A stretch of 64,000 nt of DNA from Psychrobacter nivimaris (GTDB lineage: Bacteria; Pseudomonadota; Gammaproteobacteria; Pseudomonadales; Moraxellaceae): NCBI RefSeq assembly GCF_009812035.1, contig NZ_VZIZ01000011.1, forward strand, positions 27,269 to 91,268, in the 5' to 3' direction. This document shows, piece by piece, positions 29,861 through 39,460 of this stretch (the stretch's first letter is position 1; every line of letters starts with the position of its first letter). A program made the translations under genes and the position numbers. Below the pieces are notes generated by a model. That model searched no databases, had not been told where the DNA came from, and saw nothing but the letters and a program-made list of their open reading frames with translations.

Positions 29861-30283
29861 CGTTATTAATTTTCAAAAATGATTGATAGCTAGAAATGAC
29901 TGATAGTTGAACCTAATTAAAGAGACAATTAAGCGTTATTACAATTATCTAAGATAACTCAAAGCTTTGATAAGTTTGTGCTAATAAATAGTCATTATTT
30001 AGCGTAATTGACCACAGCCGTACAGAGGCTCGCTTGATTTGTCACTTTAAAATGAGATAATAGTAAACAATCTTCCTATGTTTTTGATGATGTTTCCAAT
30101 CGCTACATAGCAAGCATTTGCACTCATAGCTTTATATATTTTACGCGCATTTTATAGCTGCTAAAAATAACATTTTTAGCAGTTGTATTGGTTTATAGCT
30201 GACGCTTTATGGATCGTTAATTCAGAGTGTGTGCATAGTAGATGAGGTTATAATCAATTCAAAATAGCTAAGAGGAGTCGGCT
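29861..30283. other. Intergenic region upstream of relA
   Basis: No gene is seen in these 423 bases. A plausible promoter for relA is annotated separately within it. The right-hand part would be a leader of about 215 bases. Confidence 0.4.
30034..30061 (+). promoter_or_regulatory. Candidate sigma70 promoter for relA
   Basis: TTGATT (30034-30039) and GATAAT (30056-30061) are separated by 16 bases. Each differs from consensus at one position. Transcription would start near 30068. Support is sequence pattern only. Confidence 0.4.
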
Positions 30284-32824
30284 ATGGTAAAAATTCGTGA
30301 AGGATTACCGCTGGTGGATGGACAGACCACTCAGGCCGATAGTGCAACACTTGCGGCACAACTGGTGGCGAGCCAACGCTCTCACCAGTCAGCCAATAGC
30401 TATGCCCAAATTCCCCTCGACATCAAATACCAGTTGGCAACCCACAAGCTACATACTACTTTTGATCGCTCAGCTGCACACACTTATCATTTGCATGACC
30501 CTCACACTGAAGACGAGTATTTGGATGATACCAATGCGCTATCAAACGATGAGCTTGAGGCGGTCGACTTAGACCACCACGCCAACATCGACGTACCTAC
30601 TTGGCTAGATAATGTGGCCAAGCGTATTGGACAAGAGTCAGTACCCAACCTAAGTGCAGCTTGCGAGTTTATTCGCAGTCATATGAATACCAGTGAATCT
30701 GAGCGTTCAGGTGCTTATGTGACCGGTATTGGTATGACTGATATTTTGACCTATCTTTATCAAGATGAAGACGCATTGGTCGCGGCCATGCTGTATCGCA
30801 GTGCGCGCAAATCAATCATCAGTCTCGCTGAAGTTGAAAAAAACTTTGGTCCAGATATTTTGACGCTTGTGAAAGATACCCTTGCAATGGGTAAACTGTC
30901 GGAGATTATCGAAAGCAACAAGCGCTTAGAAGACCATTTCGTCAATAATCAACGTGATCAGCTATCAAATATTTATAGCATGCTCATCTCTGTCACCAAC
31001 GACGTGCGCGTGGTACTGATAAAACTGGCTGAACGTACTTTCGCCATGCGTGAATTGACGTTTTCTAGGCCAGAGCGTCAAACGCGTGTCGCACGTGAAG
31101 TCATGACTATTTATGCGCCATTAGCCCATCGTTTAGGTATTGCACAGTTAAAATGGGAGCTCGAAGATTTAGCTTTCCGTTATCTTGCGCCTGACCGCTA
31201 CAAAGAAATTGCTAAGCTGCTGTCAGAAAAACGTAGCGAACGCGAGTCCTATATTCAGCGCGTACAAGACAAATTAAATGAATCACTAGCAGATGCCAGT
31301 ATTGAAGGCGAAGTATCTGGTCGCGTCAAACATATCTACTCTATCTATCGAAAAATGAAGCTCAAAGGCTTATCTTTCGATCAGCTTTATGACATTCGCG
31401 CTTTACGTGTCTTGGTTAATAGCCCTTCTGACTGTTATCACGTTTTAGGCCTAGTACATGGCTTATGGCGTTATATTCCTGAGCAGTTTGATGACTATAT
31501 TACTAACCCTAAGTCCAATGGCTATCGCTCGCTACATACGGCTGTAATTGCAGAAAATAAATCACTGGAAGTTCAAATTCGTACTCATGAGATGCACTTT
31601 GAGGCCGAGCTTGGCATGTGTGCGCACGTTAACTACAAAGAAGGTCTAAAGAATAAGAAAGACAATTATCTGAATCAAAGAATCAGCTCACTACGCCAAT
31701 TATTATCTATCAACAATGAGACACGTAATCAACCACGCTCAGCTGTGGTAGCGGGCGAAGAGATAGACGATATCGAGTTTGACGAAGAAGAACAACTTGT
31801 TGATTTTGATGAACTAGAACGTATTTATATCTTTAGCCGTGACGGTGATATTACTGAGCTACCAAAAGGCGCGACCGTTCTCGATTTTGCCTACTATGTG
31901 CATACTCAAGTTGGCAACCGTGCGCAGGCAGCCCGCGTCAATCAGCGTTATGTGCCACTGACCTATCAGTTGAAAACAGGTGAGCAAGTTGAGATTATTA
32001 CTAAGGCATCGCGTGAGCCCAATCGTGATTGGTTGGTAGCCTCGTTAGGTTATATTCATACCAATCGCGCCCGTTCAAAACTGCGCCAGTGGTTCAATAA
32101 GCAAGACCGTGATAAGAATATTGAAATAGGTCGCCAAATGCTCAGTAAAGAGCTTGAGCGCCTATCTGTTCATCCTAATAGTATTGATCTGAACGACTAT
32201 ATTCAGCATTTTCATGTCAATACGACCGACGATATTATTGTAGGGCTGGTGACAGGTGATATTGGCCTTAATCAGTTAACCAGTCATATCTCTCGTCAGC
32301 TACACCTTGAACCTGAGATACCACCAGAGAACTTTGTACCTCATGTAGATAACAGAGATACAGGTAAGCTCGATGCGTATAAAATCCATATCGATGGTTT
32401 GGATAATATCGAAATCAATTTGGCAGGTTGTTGTCATCCTGTGCATGGCGAACCGATAGCTGGCTACATCACTTTATCGCGTGGCGTTAGCGTGCATAAT
32501 CGAGGCTGCCCAGAGTACTTACGTCTGGTCGAGCGTGATCCTGAGCGCAAGATAGAAGCCGCTTGGCAAGTACAGATTGGTCGTTATCAGCCTGTTGATA
32601 TTCATGTCGAAGCATATGACAGACGCGGTTTGCTACGTGATTTGACACAGATAATTGATAAAGAAAACGTCAATATTCGCCAAGTTCAAACGTTAAGTAA
32701 TGACGACAATATTGCTTTTTTAAAGTTCCATATTGAAGTCTCAGGCCTAGCGCATCTATCTAAGCTGCTCGCAAAATTAGAGCAGCAACATGGTATTTTG
32801 CACGCACGCCGTGCAGTCGTGTAA
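30284..32824 (+). CDS. relA: GTP pyrophosphokinase RelA ((p)ppGpp synthetase I)
   Basis: Long RelA/SpoT homologue making (p)ppGpp on stalled ribosomes. The N-terminal hydrolase domain is degenerate: the HD motif of SpoT is replaced by AAMLYRSARKSI, as in RelA. The synthetase domain has KHIYSIYRKMKLKG and GYRSLHTAV. The acidic FDQLYD segment matches the RelA type rather than the SpoT type. TGS, helical, zinc-binding CC (NLAGCCHPVHGE) and C-terminal ACT domains follow. At 846 residues it exceeds E. coli RelA (744), mainly by an extra 80-100-residue N-terminal region rich in Asp, His and Thr. AGAGGAG precedes ATG 30284. Confidence 0.94.
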   Translation: MVKIREGLPLVDGQTTQADSATLAAQLVASQRSHQSANSYAQIPLDIKYQLATHKLHTTFDRSAAHTYHLHDPHTEDEYLDDTNALSNDELEAVDLDHHANIDVPTWLDNVAKRIGQESVPNLSAACEFIRSHMNTSESERSGAYVTGIGMTDILTYLYQDEDALVAAMLYRSARKSIISLAEVEKNFGPDILTLVKDTLAMGKLSEIIESNKRLEDHFVNNQRDQLSNIYSMLISVTNDVRVVLIKLAERTFAMRELTFSRPERQTRVAREVMTIYAPLAHRLGIAQLKWELEDLAFRYLAPDRYKEIAKLLSEKRSERESYIQRVQDKLNESLADASIEGEVSGRVKHIYSIYRKMKLKGLSFDQLYDIRALRVLVNSPSDCYHVLGLVHGLWRYIPEQFDDYITNPKSNGYRSLHTAVIAENKSLEVQIRTHEMHFEAELGMCAHVNYKEGLKNKKDNYLNQRISSLRQLLSINNETRNQPRSAVVAGEEIDDIEFDEEEQLVDFDELERIYIFSRDGDITELPKGATVLDFAYYVHTQVGNRAQAARVNQRYVPLTYQLKTGEQVEIITKASREPNRDWLVASLGYIHTNRARSKLRQWFNKQDRDKNIEIGRQMLSKELERLSVHPNSIDLNDYIQHFHVNTTDDIIVGLVTGDIGLNQLTSHISRQLHLEPEIPPENFVPHVDNRDTGKLDAYKIHIDGLDNIEINLAGCCHPVHGEPIAGYITLSRGVSVHNRGCPEYLRLVERDPERKIEAAWQVQIGRYQPVDIHVEAYDRRGLLRDLTQIIDKENVNIRQVQTLSNDDNIAFLKFHIEVSGLAHLSKLLAKLEQQHGILHARRAVV

Positions 32825-32879
32825 ATAAAACCTTAAGCCAGTCGTTGTTTATTCCACAATAGAGTTGTCAAAAAATACT

Positions 32880-33821
32880 ATGCCTGAATTACCTGAAGTA
32901 GAAACCACTAAAGCCAGTCTTGCTCCATTGTTTGGGCAACAGGTCGTTGATGTTAAAGTATTTCAACCAAAGCTGCGATGGATGATGCCAGGTAACTTGG
33001 ACGAGTTAATTAATTACACATTGGAGAGTGTCGAGCGCCGAGCAAAGTATCTGATTCTTAATTTTATGCCAGTAGCTGCACTGAATAATGCTCCCATGTC
33101 AGCCAGCAAAGTTGAACCACGTCAGCTTCTTATCCACTTAGGGATGTCAGGTAGCTTACAACAGCACAGCTATGGTACTGATAAACGTAAACATGATCAT
33201 CTGGTCGTCGTTTTTAATGATGCTGCTAATAAAAAGTCTCAGCTACATTACTATGATCCAAGACGCTTTGGTTCAGTACTATGGCATGAGGATTACGGCA
33301 ATAAACTACTAGATCATCTAGGTCCTGAGCCTCTTTCAAAAGATTTTACCGCAGACTATTTGTACAGTTTAATCCAGCGTATAGATTTATCTAGCCAAGA
33401 TGGCAATGGGTCATCGACAGATAATACTAAAGCAAACAAACGACTAAAACCCATCTCCCGAGCGATTAAATCTGTCATCATGGAACAAGAAGTCGTGGTT
33501 GGGGTTGGCAATATCTATGCGACTGAAAGTCTGTACTTGTCCGGCATCCACCCTGCTACACCAGCCAATCAAATTTCATACGATCAGATTGTCATTTTAG
33601 TGAGTCATATTAAAGAAATTTTAAAGAAAGCGATAAAATTAGGCGGTTCGACACTACGGGATTTCACAGTAGCAAGTGGTCAAACTGGTTACTTTCAGCA
33701 AACCTTAAATGTGTATGGTAGACAAGGAGAGAGCTGTCTGCATTGTAGTACGACGCTAGAAAACATCAAGCTTACTGGTAGAGCCAGTGTTTATTGTCCA
33801 AATTGTCAGCCGTTAAAATAG
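32880..33821 (+). CDS. mutM: Formamidopyrimidine-DNA glycosylase
   Basis: Fpg removes oxidised purines such as 8-oxoguanine and nicks the abasic site. The start is ATG 32880, not the TTG at 32865, because the mature enzyme needs N-terminal Pro-Glu (MPELPEVETT) as catalytic residues. A conserved lysine lies in RRAKYLIL. The H2TH region contains VVGVGNIYATESL. The C-terminal zinc finger is CLHC ... CPNC. At 313 residues it is about 40 longer than usual, owing to hydrophilic inserts near residues 65-80 and 180-195. It follows relA by 55 bases. Confidence 0.95.
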   Translation: MPELPEVETTKASLAPLFGQQVVDVKVFQPKLRWMMPGNLDELINYTLESVERRAKYLILNFMPVAALNNAPMSASKVEPRQLLIHLGMSGSLQQHSYGTDKRKHDHLVVVFNDAANKKSQLHYYDPRRFGSVLWHEDYGNKLLDHLGPEPLSKDFTADYLYSLIQRIDLSSQDGNGSSTDNTKANKRLKPISRAIKSVIMEQEVVVGVGNIYATESLYLSGIHPATPANQISYDQIVILVSHIKEILKKAIKLGGSTLRDFTVASGQTGYFQQTLNVYGRQGESCLHCSTTLENIKLTGRASVYCPNCQPLK

Positions 33822-34111
33822 CTAATAAATGATATCTATCTGCTTATGGTATATTTAGATTAAATGAAGCTAATATCTGGGCAGAGTATCTATTTTTAAA
33901 AGTATCAAATACTGCCAAAGCTATAACTAGATTATTCTCATTTTTGTTGCTTATTAGCGCACATCTTGCTTTAATAGTGCTAGCGCTTACATAAATAGTG
34001 CGTATCATTTATTTTTCTGTAATACTATACCTGCCTATCGTTGCCGCAAGATTCCTGCGTGAAGATAGCAGCAGCCATTAATCATACTACTATGAGTTTC
34101 AGGATATCGTT

Positions 34112-34552
34112 ATGACTGTTAAAGCAAAAACTCAACGCACAGTTAAGCAGAGATTTTTTACTGTATTGGCAACTTTAGGATTGGTAGCTGCGACTATTCA
34201 ACCTACTTTTGCAGCCATAGAAATTGATGAAACTGATTTCGGTCCTTCATATGAAAAGATGGTAGTCGATACGATTGTTGGCAAACCACTTCAACTCGTT
34301 AATGCGGTAGCTGGAACAGCAGCTTATATCGTAAGCCTACCTTTCTCACTTATTGGTGGTAATGCAGATCAAGCACAGCAGAAGCTATTTGTTGAACCTT
34401 GGAATGCGATGGGACGTTGTTTAGGCTGCACAGTTGCAGAAGACAACTATTATAAATCTCAAGTTGTTGATAATAACGTAGTACGTATCCTTGTCGATCA
34501 ACCATCAGAAATTCTGATTAACACCAATGACTATGTAGTGGTTACTCCGTAA
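34112..34552 (+). CDS. Small exported protein of unknown function
   Basis: A 146-residue protein not firmly recognised. A signal peptide is clear (charged start, hydrophobic core at about 16-30, cleavage near TFA-AI). The mature part has a hydrophobic segment (AYIVSLPFSLIGG) that could span or insert in a membrane. It also has a pair of cysteines in GRCLGC that could form a disulfide or bind metal. Similar small proteins appear in Moraxellaceae genomes as hypothetical. It is monocistronic and ends at a hairpin shared with mscL. Confidence 0.75.
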   Translation: MTVKAKTQRTVKQRFFTVLATLGLVAATIQPTFAAIEIDETDFGPSYEKMVVDTIVGKPLQLVNAVAGTAAYIVSLPFSLIGGNADQAQQKLFVEPWNAMGRCLGCTVAEDNYYKSQVVDNNVVRILVDQPSEILINTNDYVVVTP

Positions 34553-34611
34553 CAATTTGCTTTTAGTAGGCACACCAAATAGTTTACAAAAATAACTGTG
34601 ACTATTTCATA

Positions 34612-34648
34612 GAAAAAAAGGCTAACTCGAGAAGTTAGCCTTTTTTAT
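34612..34648. terminator. Bidirectional terminator between exported protein gene and mscL
   Basis: A hairpin with stem A-run plus GGCTAACT and its complement ending in a T-run, with a five-base loop. It is placed between convergent genes and fits both. Confidence 0.88.
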
Positions 34649-34666
34649 TGTCAACGATTTGATAAT

Positions 34667-35122
34667 TTATTTCGTAATACTGGTATTACTTAATTTAGCA
34701 CTGATTTCACGCAGCAACTTCACTTCTTCTGATGGCTCTTCTACTGCTTCTTCTATAACTTCCTCCACCTCTTCAGCACGGCGCATTTTATTGACACCTC
34801 TCACCATCATAAAGATGATGAAAGCTAAAATTAAGAAGTTAATAAGTACGGTAATAAAACTACCGTAAGCCAACACAGGTACACCTGCTTCTTTGAGCGC
34901 ATCATAAGTCATAGCAATACCATCAGGTGCATCACCTAAAACTAAGAACATGTTTTCAAAATTAATCTCGCCGCCAAAAATAAAAGCGACAATTGGCATA
35001 ATAATATCATCTACCAAAGATTTTGTGATGGTAGCAAAAGCCCCGCCGATGATGACACCGACTGCCAAATCCATCACATTACCTTTGACAGCGAACTCTT
35101 TAAACTCTGAAACCATACTCAT
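34667..35122 (-). CDS. mscL: Large-conductance mechanosensitive channel
   Basis: MscL releases solutes during hypo-osmotic shock. The N-terminal amphipathic helix and first transmembrane helix are canonical ([22 protein letters not shown], cited only as position 5-26). The second helix lies at about 85-108. The C-terminal cytoplasmic helix is unusually acidic (Glu-rich, about 115-135), making the 151-residue chain slightly longer than the E. coli protein (136). It has its own promoter region, between it and the typA terminator. Confidence 0.96.
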   Translation of the reverse strand: MSMVSEFKEFAVKGNVMDLAVGVIIGGAFATITKSLVDDIIMPIVAFIFGGEINFENMFLVLGDAPDGIAMTYDALKEAGVPVLAYGSFITVLINFLILAFIIFMMVRGVNKMRRAEEVEEVIEEAVEEPSEEVKLLREISAKLSNTSITK

Positions 35123-35255
35123 TGTTTTTTCCTCAAAATTTATCTATAAACCAATAGATATTTATATAGTTAGTATCACATCTAGCTTTCATGTTAATAA
35201 TTGAATACATTAATACCACTATTCATTCTGTCTGTATTTTTCCAAGATTACAACA

Positions 35256-35305
35256 TAAAAAAAAGCAGTATAAAGTCAAACACTAATAGCTCACCTTATA
35301 CTGCT
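35256..35305 (-). terminator. Terminator after typA
   Basis: AGCAGTATAA at 35264-35273 pairs with its complement at 35296-35305. The 22-base loop is large. On the minus strand the T-run follows. It lies about 100 bases after the typA stop. Confidence 0.65.
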
Positions 35306-35401
35306 CATTTTTGAATCACTCAGTGCCAGTAAAACTACTGACACTAAGTGTTCGCGTCAAATATCAATACTATGAATCACTAAGTAATTCAATTATTGAT
35401 A

Positions 35402-37252
35402 TTAAGCACCTTTTTTACCACGGCCGTGACGTTTACGCTCACTTTCAGTCAAGTAGCGCTTACGAATACGTACCGCTTTTGGCGTTACTTCGACTAGCTC
35501 ATCGTCTTGAATAAATTCAAGCGCTTGCTCAAGAGTGAACTTCACTGCTGGCGTCAACGTCAATGCTTCGTCAGTACCACTAGCACGTACGTTGGTTAAC
35601 TGTTTAGCAGTCGTCGGGTTAACAGTCATATCATCGTTACGAGAGTTAAGACCAACAATCATACCTTCATAAACTTCAAGCTGTGGTTCAGCAAACAACT
35701 TACCGCGTTTCTGTAGGTTAAATAGAGCAAAACCTAGGCAAGTACCATTTGCCATAGAAACCAATACGCCATTAGAACGACCACCAACATCACCGATCTT
35801 CTGTGGACCGTAATGTGAGAAGCTCGAGGTCATAATACCACTACCTGAAGTCAGGGTTAGGAACTCAGAACGGAAACCGATCAAGCCACGCGCTGGTATG
35901 GTTGCCTCGATACGCATACGGCCTTTACCGTCCAGCTCCATGTTAGTCATCTCGCCTTTGCGTAGACCAACTTGCTCCATGATAGAACCTTGATGCTCTT
36001 CTTCGATATCGAAGACAACGTTTTCATACGGCTCTTGTAGCTTACCATCAACTTCTTTAACGATAACTTCTGGACCAGAAACACCTAGCTCAAAACCTTC
36101 ACGGCGCATGTTTTCGATAAGTACTGATAAATGAAGCTCACCACGGCCTGATACTTTAAATTTGTCAGGAGACTCAGTGTCTTCTACACGCAATGCTACG
36201 TTATGAATCAACTCACGCTCAAGACGCTCACGAATGTTACGTGAAGTCACAAACTTACCTTCACGACCAGCAAATGGTGAATTATTTACTTGGAAGTTCA
36301 TAGATACTGTAGGTTGATCTACCGTTAGTGCTGGTAGTGCTTCAACGTTGTTAGGATCACAAATAGTATCAGAGATATTTAGCGCATCGATACCTGTGAT
36401 ACAAACGATATCACCTGCTTGTGCATCTTCAACGTCAATACGATCAAGACCATGGTAACCCATGATTTTTAAGATACGACCGTTACGCGTTTTGCCATGC
36501 TTATCAATGACAGTCACTGGCGTGTTAAGTTTAACTTTACCACGTTGAATACGGCCAATACCGATTACACCAACGAAGCTGTTGTAATCAAGGCTTGAGA
36601 TTTGCATACGGAACGGAGCGTCAGCATCAACCTGTGGAGGCTGAACAACGTCAACGATAGTTTTGAACAATGGGGTCATGTCGTCAGCTAAATCATCTGC
36701 TTCTAAACCTGCGATACCGTTCAATGCTGAAGCATAAACAACTGGGAAATCAAGCTGCTCATCGTTTGCACCTAGGTTATCAAACAAATCAAAGATTTGA
36801 TCCATTACCCAATCAGGACGTGAGCCAGGACGATCGATTTTGTTAATAACAACGATCGGCTTTAGACCTTGTTCGAATGCTTTTTGCGTCACAAAACGAG
36901 TCTGAGGCATTGGGCCATCAACAGCGTCAACAACCAAAAGTACGCAATCAACCATAGACATTACACGCTCAACTTCACCACCGAAATCGGCGTGACCTGG
37001 GGTGTCAACAATGTTGATACGGTATTCAGTTTCTGAAGTTTTATCTGTCCAGCGGATAGCTGTGTTTTTAGCCAAAATGGTAATACCACGTTCTTGCTCA
37101 ATATCACCTGAGTCCATTGCACGCTCAGCAATGTTTGCACGGTCGCCAAAAGTACCAGACTGATGTAATAACTTATCAACCAAAGTTGTCTTACCGTGGT
37201 CAACGTGGGCAATAATTGCAATGTTACGCAGGTGTTTGATATCGTTCGCCAT
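35402..37252 (-). CDS. typA: Translational GTPase TypA/BipA
   Basis: A ribosome-binding translation-factor GTPase involved in 50S assembly and stress or cold adaptation. P-loop [11 protein letters not shown]2 region RGITI, G3 [10 protein letters not shown] and G4 NKIDRP are all present. EF-G-like domains II, III and V and the BipA-specific C-terminal domain follow, ending in a basic tail (KRHGRGKK). Its 616 residues fit the family. Cold-adapted organisms such as Psychrobacter may rely on it, but that is inference. Confidence 0.97.
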   Translation of the reverse strand: MANDIKHLRNIAIIAHVDHGKTTLVDKLLHQSGTFGDRANIAERAMDSGDIEQERGITILAKNTAIRWTDKTSETEYRINIVDTPGHADFGGEVERVMSMVDCVLLVVDAVDGPMPQTRFVTQKAFEQGLKPIVVINKIDRPGSRPDWVMDQIFDLFDNLGANDEQLDFPVVYASALNGIAGLEADDLADDMTPLFKTIVDVVQPPQVDADAPFRMQISSLDYNSFVGVIGIGRIQRGKVKLNTPVTVIDKHGKTRNGRILKIMGYHGLDRIDVEDAQAGDIVCITGIDALNISDTICDPNNVEALPALTVDQPTVSMNFQVNNSPFAGREGKFVTSRNIRERLERELIHNVALRVEDTESPDKFKVSGRGELHLSVLIENMRREGFELGVSGPEVIVKEVDGKLQEPYENVVFDIEEEHQGSIMEQVGLRKGEMTNMELDGKGRMRIEATIPARGLIGFRSEFLTLTSGSGIMTSSFSHYGPQKIGDVGGRSNGVLVSMANGTCLGFALFNLQKRGKLFAEPQLEVYEGMIVGLNSRNDDMTVNPTTAKQLTNVRASGTDEALTLTPAVKFTLEQALEFIQDDELVEVTPKAVRIRKRYLTESERKRHGRGKKGA

Positions 37253-37601
37253 ATAAAATGCTCGTTTCGTCTTAAAAAAATGCAGTAGCAGTAAGCGCTG
37301 CTGAATAAACTTTCATCATCAATCAGATAGATATTGAATCTAAGATGACGCAGAAAAGAATGCTATCAAATAAAAAAGTTCAATACAATCAAATATCTAT
37401 ACTGACGAATTCATCATACAGATTGCTATGCTAATGTACATACTGCTAATTTACAGAATGTTTGGGTGGCTAGTATAACATTATTGATTCATAAATTTAT
37501 GTAATAACTCACTTTTCTCAATACATAAATAAAAAAAAGCCACCCATTGGGTGGCTTTTTTTGTAACTGTATATTTAACTATACGGTTATTTTGCTAATA
37601 C
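37253..37601. other. Region between typA and the ompA-family gene
   Basis: No gene is seen in these 349 bases. It holds the terminator of the ompA-family gene at its right end and the presumed typA promoter near 37300-37450. Confidence 0.4.
37531..37562 (-). terminator. Terminator after the ompA-family gene
   Basis: Perfect stem A-run plus GCCACCC and complement, with a three-base loop and T-runs on both strands. Confidence 0.9.
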
Positions 37602-38876
37602 TTATTGAACAACCATATCTTTAGTTTGTTCAACAGTCATTGTTTTGTCACCAGTGATGATGGCATAAACACGACGGTTCATAGCACGACCTTCTTCAGT
37701 GTCGTTTGAAGCGATTGGGTTGTTGTAACCATAGCCTACAGTTGATAGACGGTTTGGAGCAATACCGAATTCGTTAGTTAGCATAGATTTAACAGCAACG
37801 GCACGAGCTTCAGATAGACGTTGGTTATAACGTGCTGAAGGACCAGTCTTAGAAGCATGACCTTCTACACGAGCGGTAGAGTTAGGATACTCACGCATCT
37901 TCTCTGCTACTTTAGCGATTTCTGGCTTGTACTGGTTTTTGATAGCTGACTTGTCGTTATCAAAGAATACACGTAGTTCCATTTTCAGTTCGTCAGTAAT
38001 GTCTACTGGTACTGGGCAACCGCGCTCATCAACTACAACGTTCATTGGAGTGCCTGGACATGCATCGATGCTATCAGGTACGCCATCACCGTCAGAATCA
38101 AGATCAGCTTCAACAAGGACTACTGGAGTGTTGTCAACTACTGGCTCTTGCATAGGTGGTACTGCTACTGTAGGTGCTAGATGGCCACCTAGTACTACTT
38201 CTAGACCGGCTAAAGCCATGCCTTCCCACCAATTGTTGTCAAAGTTATGAATCGCACGAGCTTCACCACGTAGGCTTAGCGCGTCATTGATGCGATACAT
38301 AGCACCTAGACCTAGGTTACCAATAGTGTCTTTAGAATTTGATACTTCAGTACCAGCAGCAACTACTTCACCGTTAGAGTTAGTATACTGTTCTTGGTTC
38401 TCTACTTTGATTTTAGACTGACCAGCACCTACTAGTACATATGGCTTAAGTGCGCTATCAGTGTAACCAGTGAATTCTTCAGTACCGATCAAGAAGTTAC
38501 CAGAAATCATTTCTTGTTCGATGTCAAAACGGTTAGCGCCAGACTTCGCTGAATCTTCAGAAGCCTCGCCATTAGCATCAGATACGCCATATTCTACTTG
38601 GAACTGAGTAGAAGGAGTAAGTTCGATACCTAGTGCTGCACCAGTGTATAAGCCACTTTCTTTAGCTACGCCACCGTTGTCGTTACCGGCACGATCTGTA
38701 TTGTTTTGCAGATTCTTACCAGTAGTAAGAACTTCACGCTGCTTGTCAGAGGTATCACTGAATTCTTCAGTCATGTGATAACCAAGTAACAATGGGCTGA
38801 TAGTAACACCAGCATTAGCTGCCATCGGTGCAGCCGCTACAGCAACAAGGGCTAGAGCTATTTTATTCAATTTCAT
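37602..38876 (-). CDS. OmpA-family outer-membrane porin
   Basis: A 424-residue outer-membrane protein. The signal peptide covers residues 1-22 (cleavage ANA-GV). An eight-stranded-barrel type region runs to about 230. A Pro/Val hinge follows, then a short calcium-binding-like repeat (DSDGDGVPDSIDACPGT). The OmpA-C peptidoglycan-binding domain has VEGHASKTGPSARYNQRLSE. It links the outer membrane to murein. The first ~85 residues after cleavage include a polar insert unlike E. coli OmpA. Likely highly expressed. The 584-base upstream gap carries a direct repeat close to the start. Confidence 0.92.
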   Translation of the reverse strand: MKLNKIALALVAVAAAPMAANAGVTISPLLLGYHMTEEFSDTSDKQREVLTTGKNLQNNTDRAGNDNGGVAKESGLYTGAALGIELTPSTQFQVEYGVSDANGEASEDSAKSGANRFDIEQEMISGNFLIGTEEFTGYTDSALKPYVLVGAGQSKIKVENQEQYTNSNGEVVAAGTEVSNSKDTIGNLGLGAMYRINDALSLRGEARAIHNFDNNWWEGMALAGLEVVLGGHLAPTVAVPPMQEPVVDNTPVVLVEADLDSDGDGVPDSIDACPGTPMNVVVDERGCPVPVDITDELKMELRVFFDNDKSAIKNQYKPEIAKVAEKMREYPNSTARVEGHASKTGPSARYNQRLSEARAVAVKSMLTNEFGIAPNRLSTVGYGYNNPIASNDTEEGRAMNRRVYAIITGDKTMTVEQTKDMVVQ

Positions 38877-38911
38877 GGACTTCCTCCAAAGGATAATTTT
38901 AGTGATGCATT

Positions 38912-38985
38912 AAGCAAAACCGATTCTCAAGACGTACTAAGATAGACATCTCTTACGCATTTTAAGTTACAAAGCAAAACCAATT
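38912..38985. repeat. Direct repeat AAGCAAAACC[G/A]ATT in the ompA leader
   Basis: The 14-mers at 38912-38925 and 38972-38985 differ at one base and lie 60 bases apart, between the ompA-family start and its upstream region. They could be binding sites or chance; no function is implied. Confidence 0.4.
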
Positions 38986-39247
38986 AAGGAGTAGCTTAGC
39001 GATTATTAATTCAGTTTACAACTTTTTTCGTTAACGAGCTACACATTATTACACGATAATGTTGTAACTAAAACACAGTAAACAGTCTAAGTTACCCAGA
39101 ACTAACACACCTTACGCTTCTTATCTTTTACACATCAGTTTGCGATAGATGAGTAGTCCATTGATAGCTATTTTCTTGAAGCATTTTATTACAATTAGAA
39201 TTTTTTCTCTATTGCTAATATCGTTCTTTCACTAATTGAAACATTTT

Positions 39248-39277
39248 TTGACAGTCGCTATATATTACATATATATT
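39248..39277 (+). promoter_or_regulatory. Candidate sigma70 promoter toward the pseudopilin gene
   Basis: A perfect TTGACA (39248-39253) is followed after 18 bases by TATATT (39272-39277). It lies about 180 bases upstream of the pseudopilin ATG on the same strand. Confidence 0.5.
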
Positions 39278-39460
39278 GTAAAAAACCAATATTCTTCTGA
39301 AAATCAAGTAATTAGCAATTACATCTGTCTTATATACAGTGGAATAAGAGAAAGTCTAAAGAATTTAGACAATTGGTTAGCTTAAAAGATAGTCAACACA
39401 AGGGTGTGTGAGACGTTGTTTTTTACTTCAAAGATAAACAGCTATAGGATGTAGCGCATT

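Larger units (their letters stand above)
38877..39460. other. Long divergent intergenic region between ompA-family and pseudopilin genes
   Basis: This is the longest gene-free stretch after 38 kb (584 bases). It has an imperfect direct repeat (38912-38985), a small inverted repeat at 39043-39062 (ACATTAT with complement) and a near-consensus rightward promoter at 39248-39277. No coding frame is credible. Confidence 0.5.

Noticed and set aside
35311..35514. A 67-codon frame at the end of typA
   Set aside because: It overlaps the conserved typA C-terminus on the opposite strand and the typA terminator region; no start signal.
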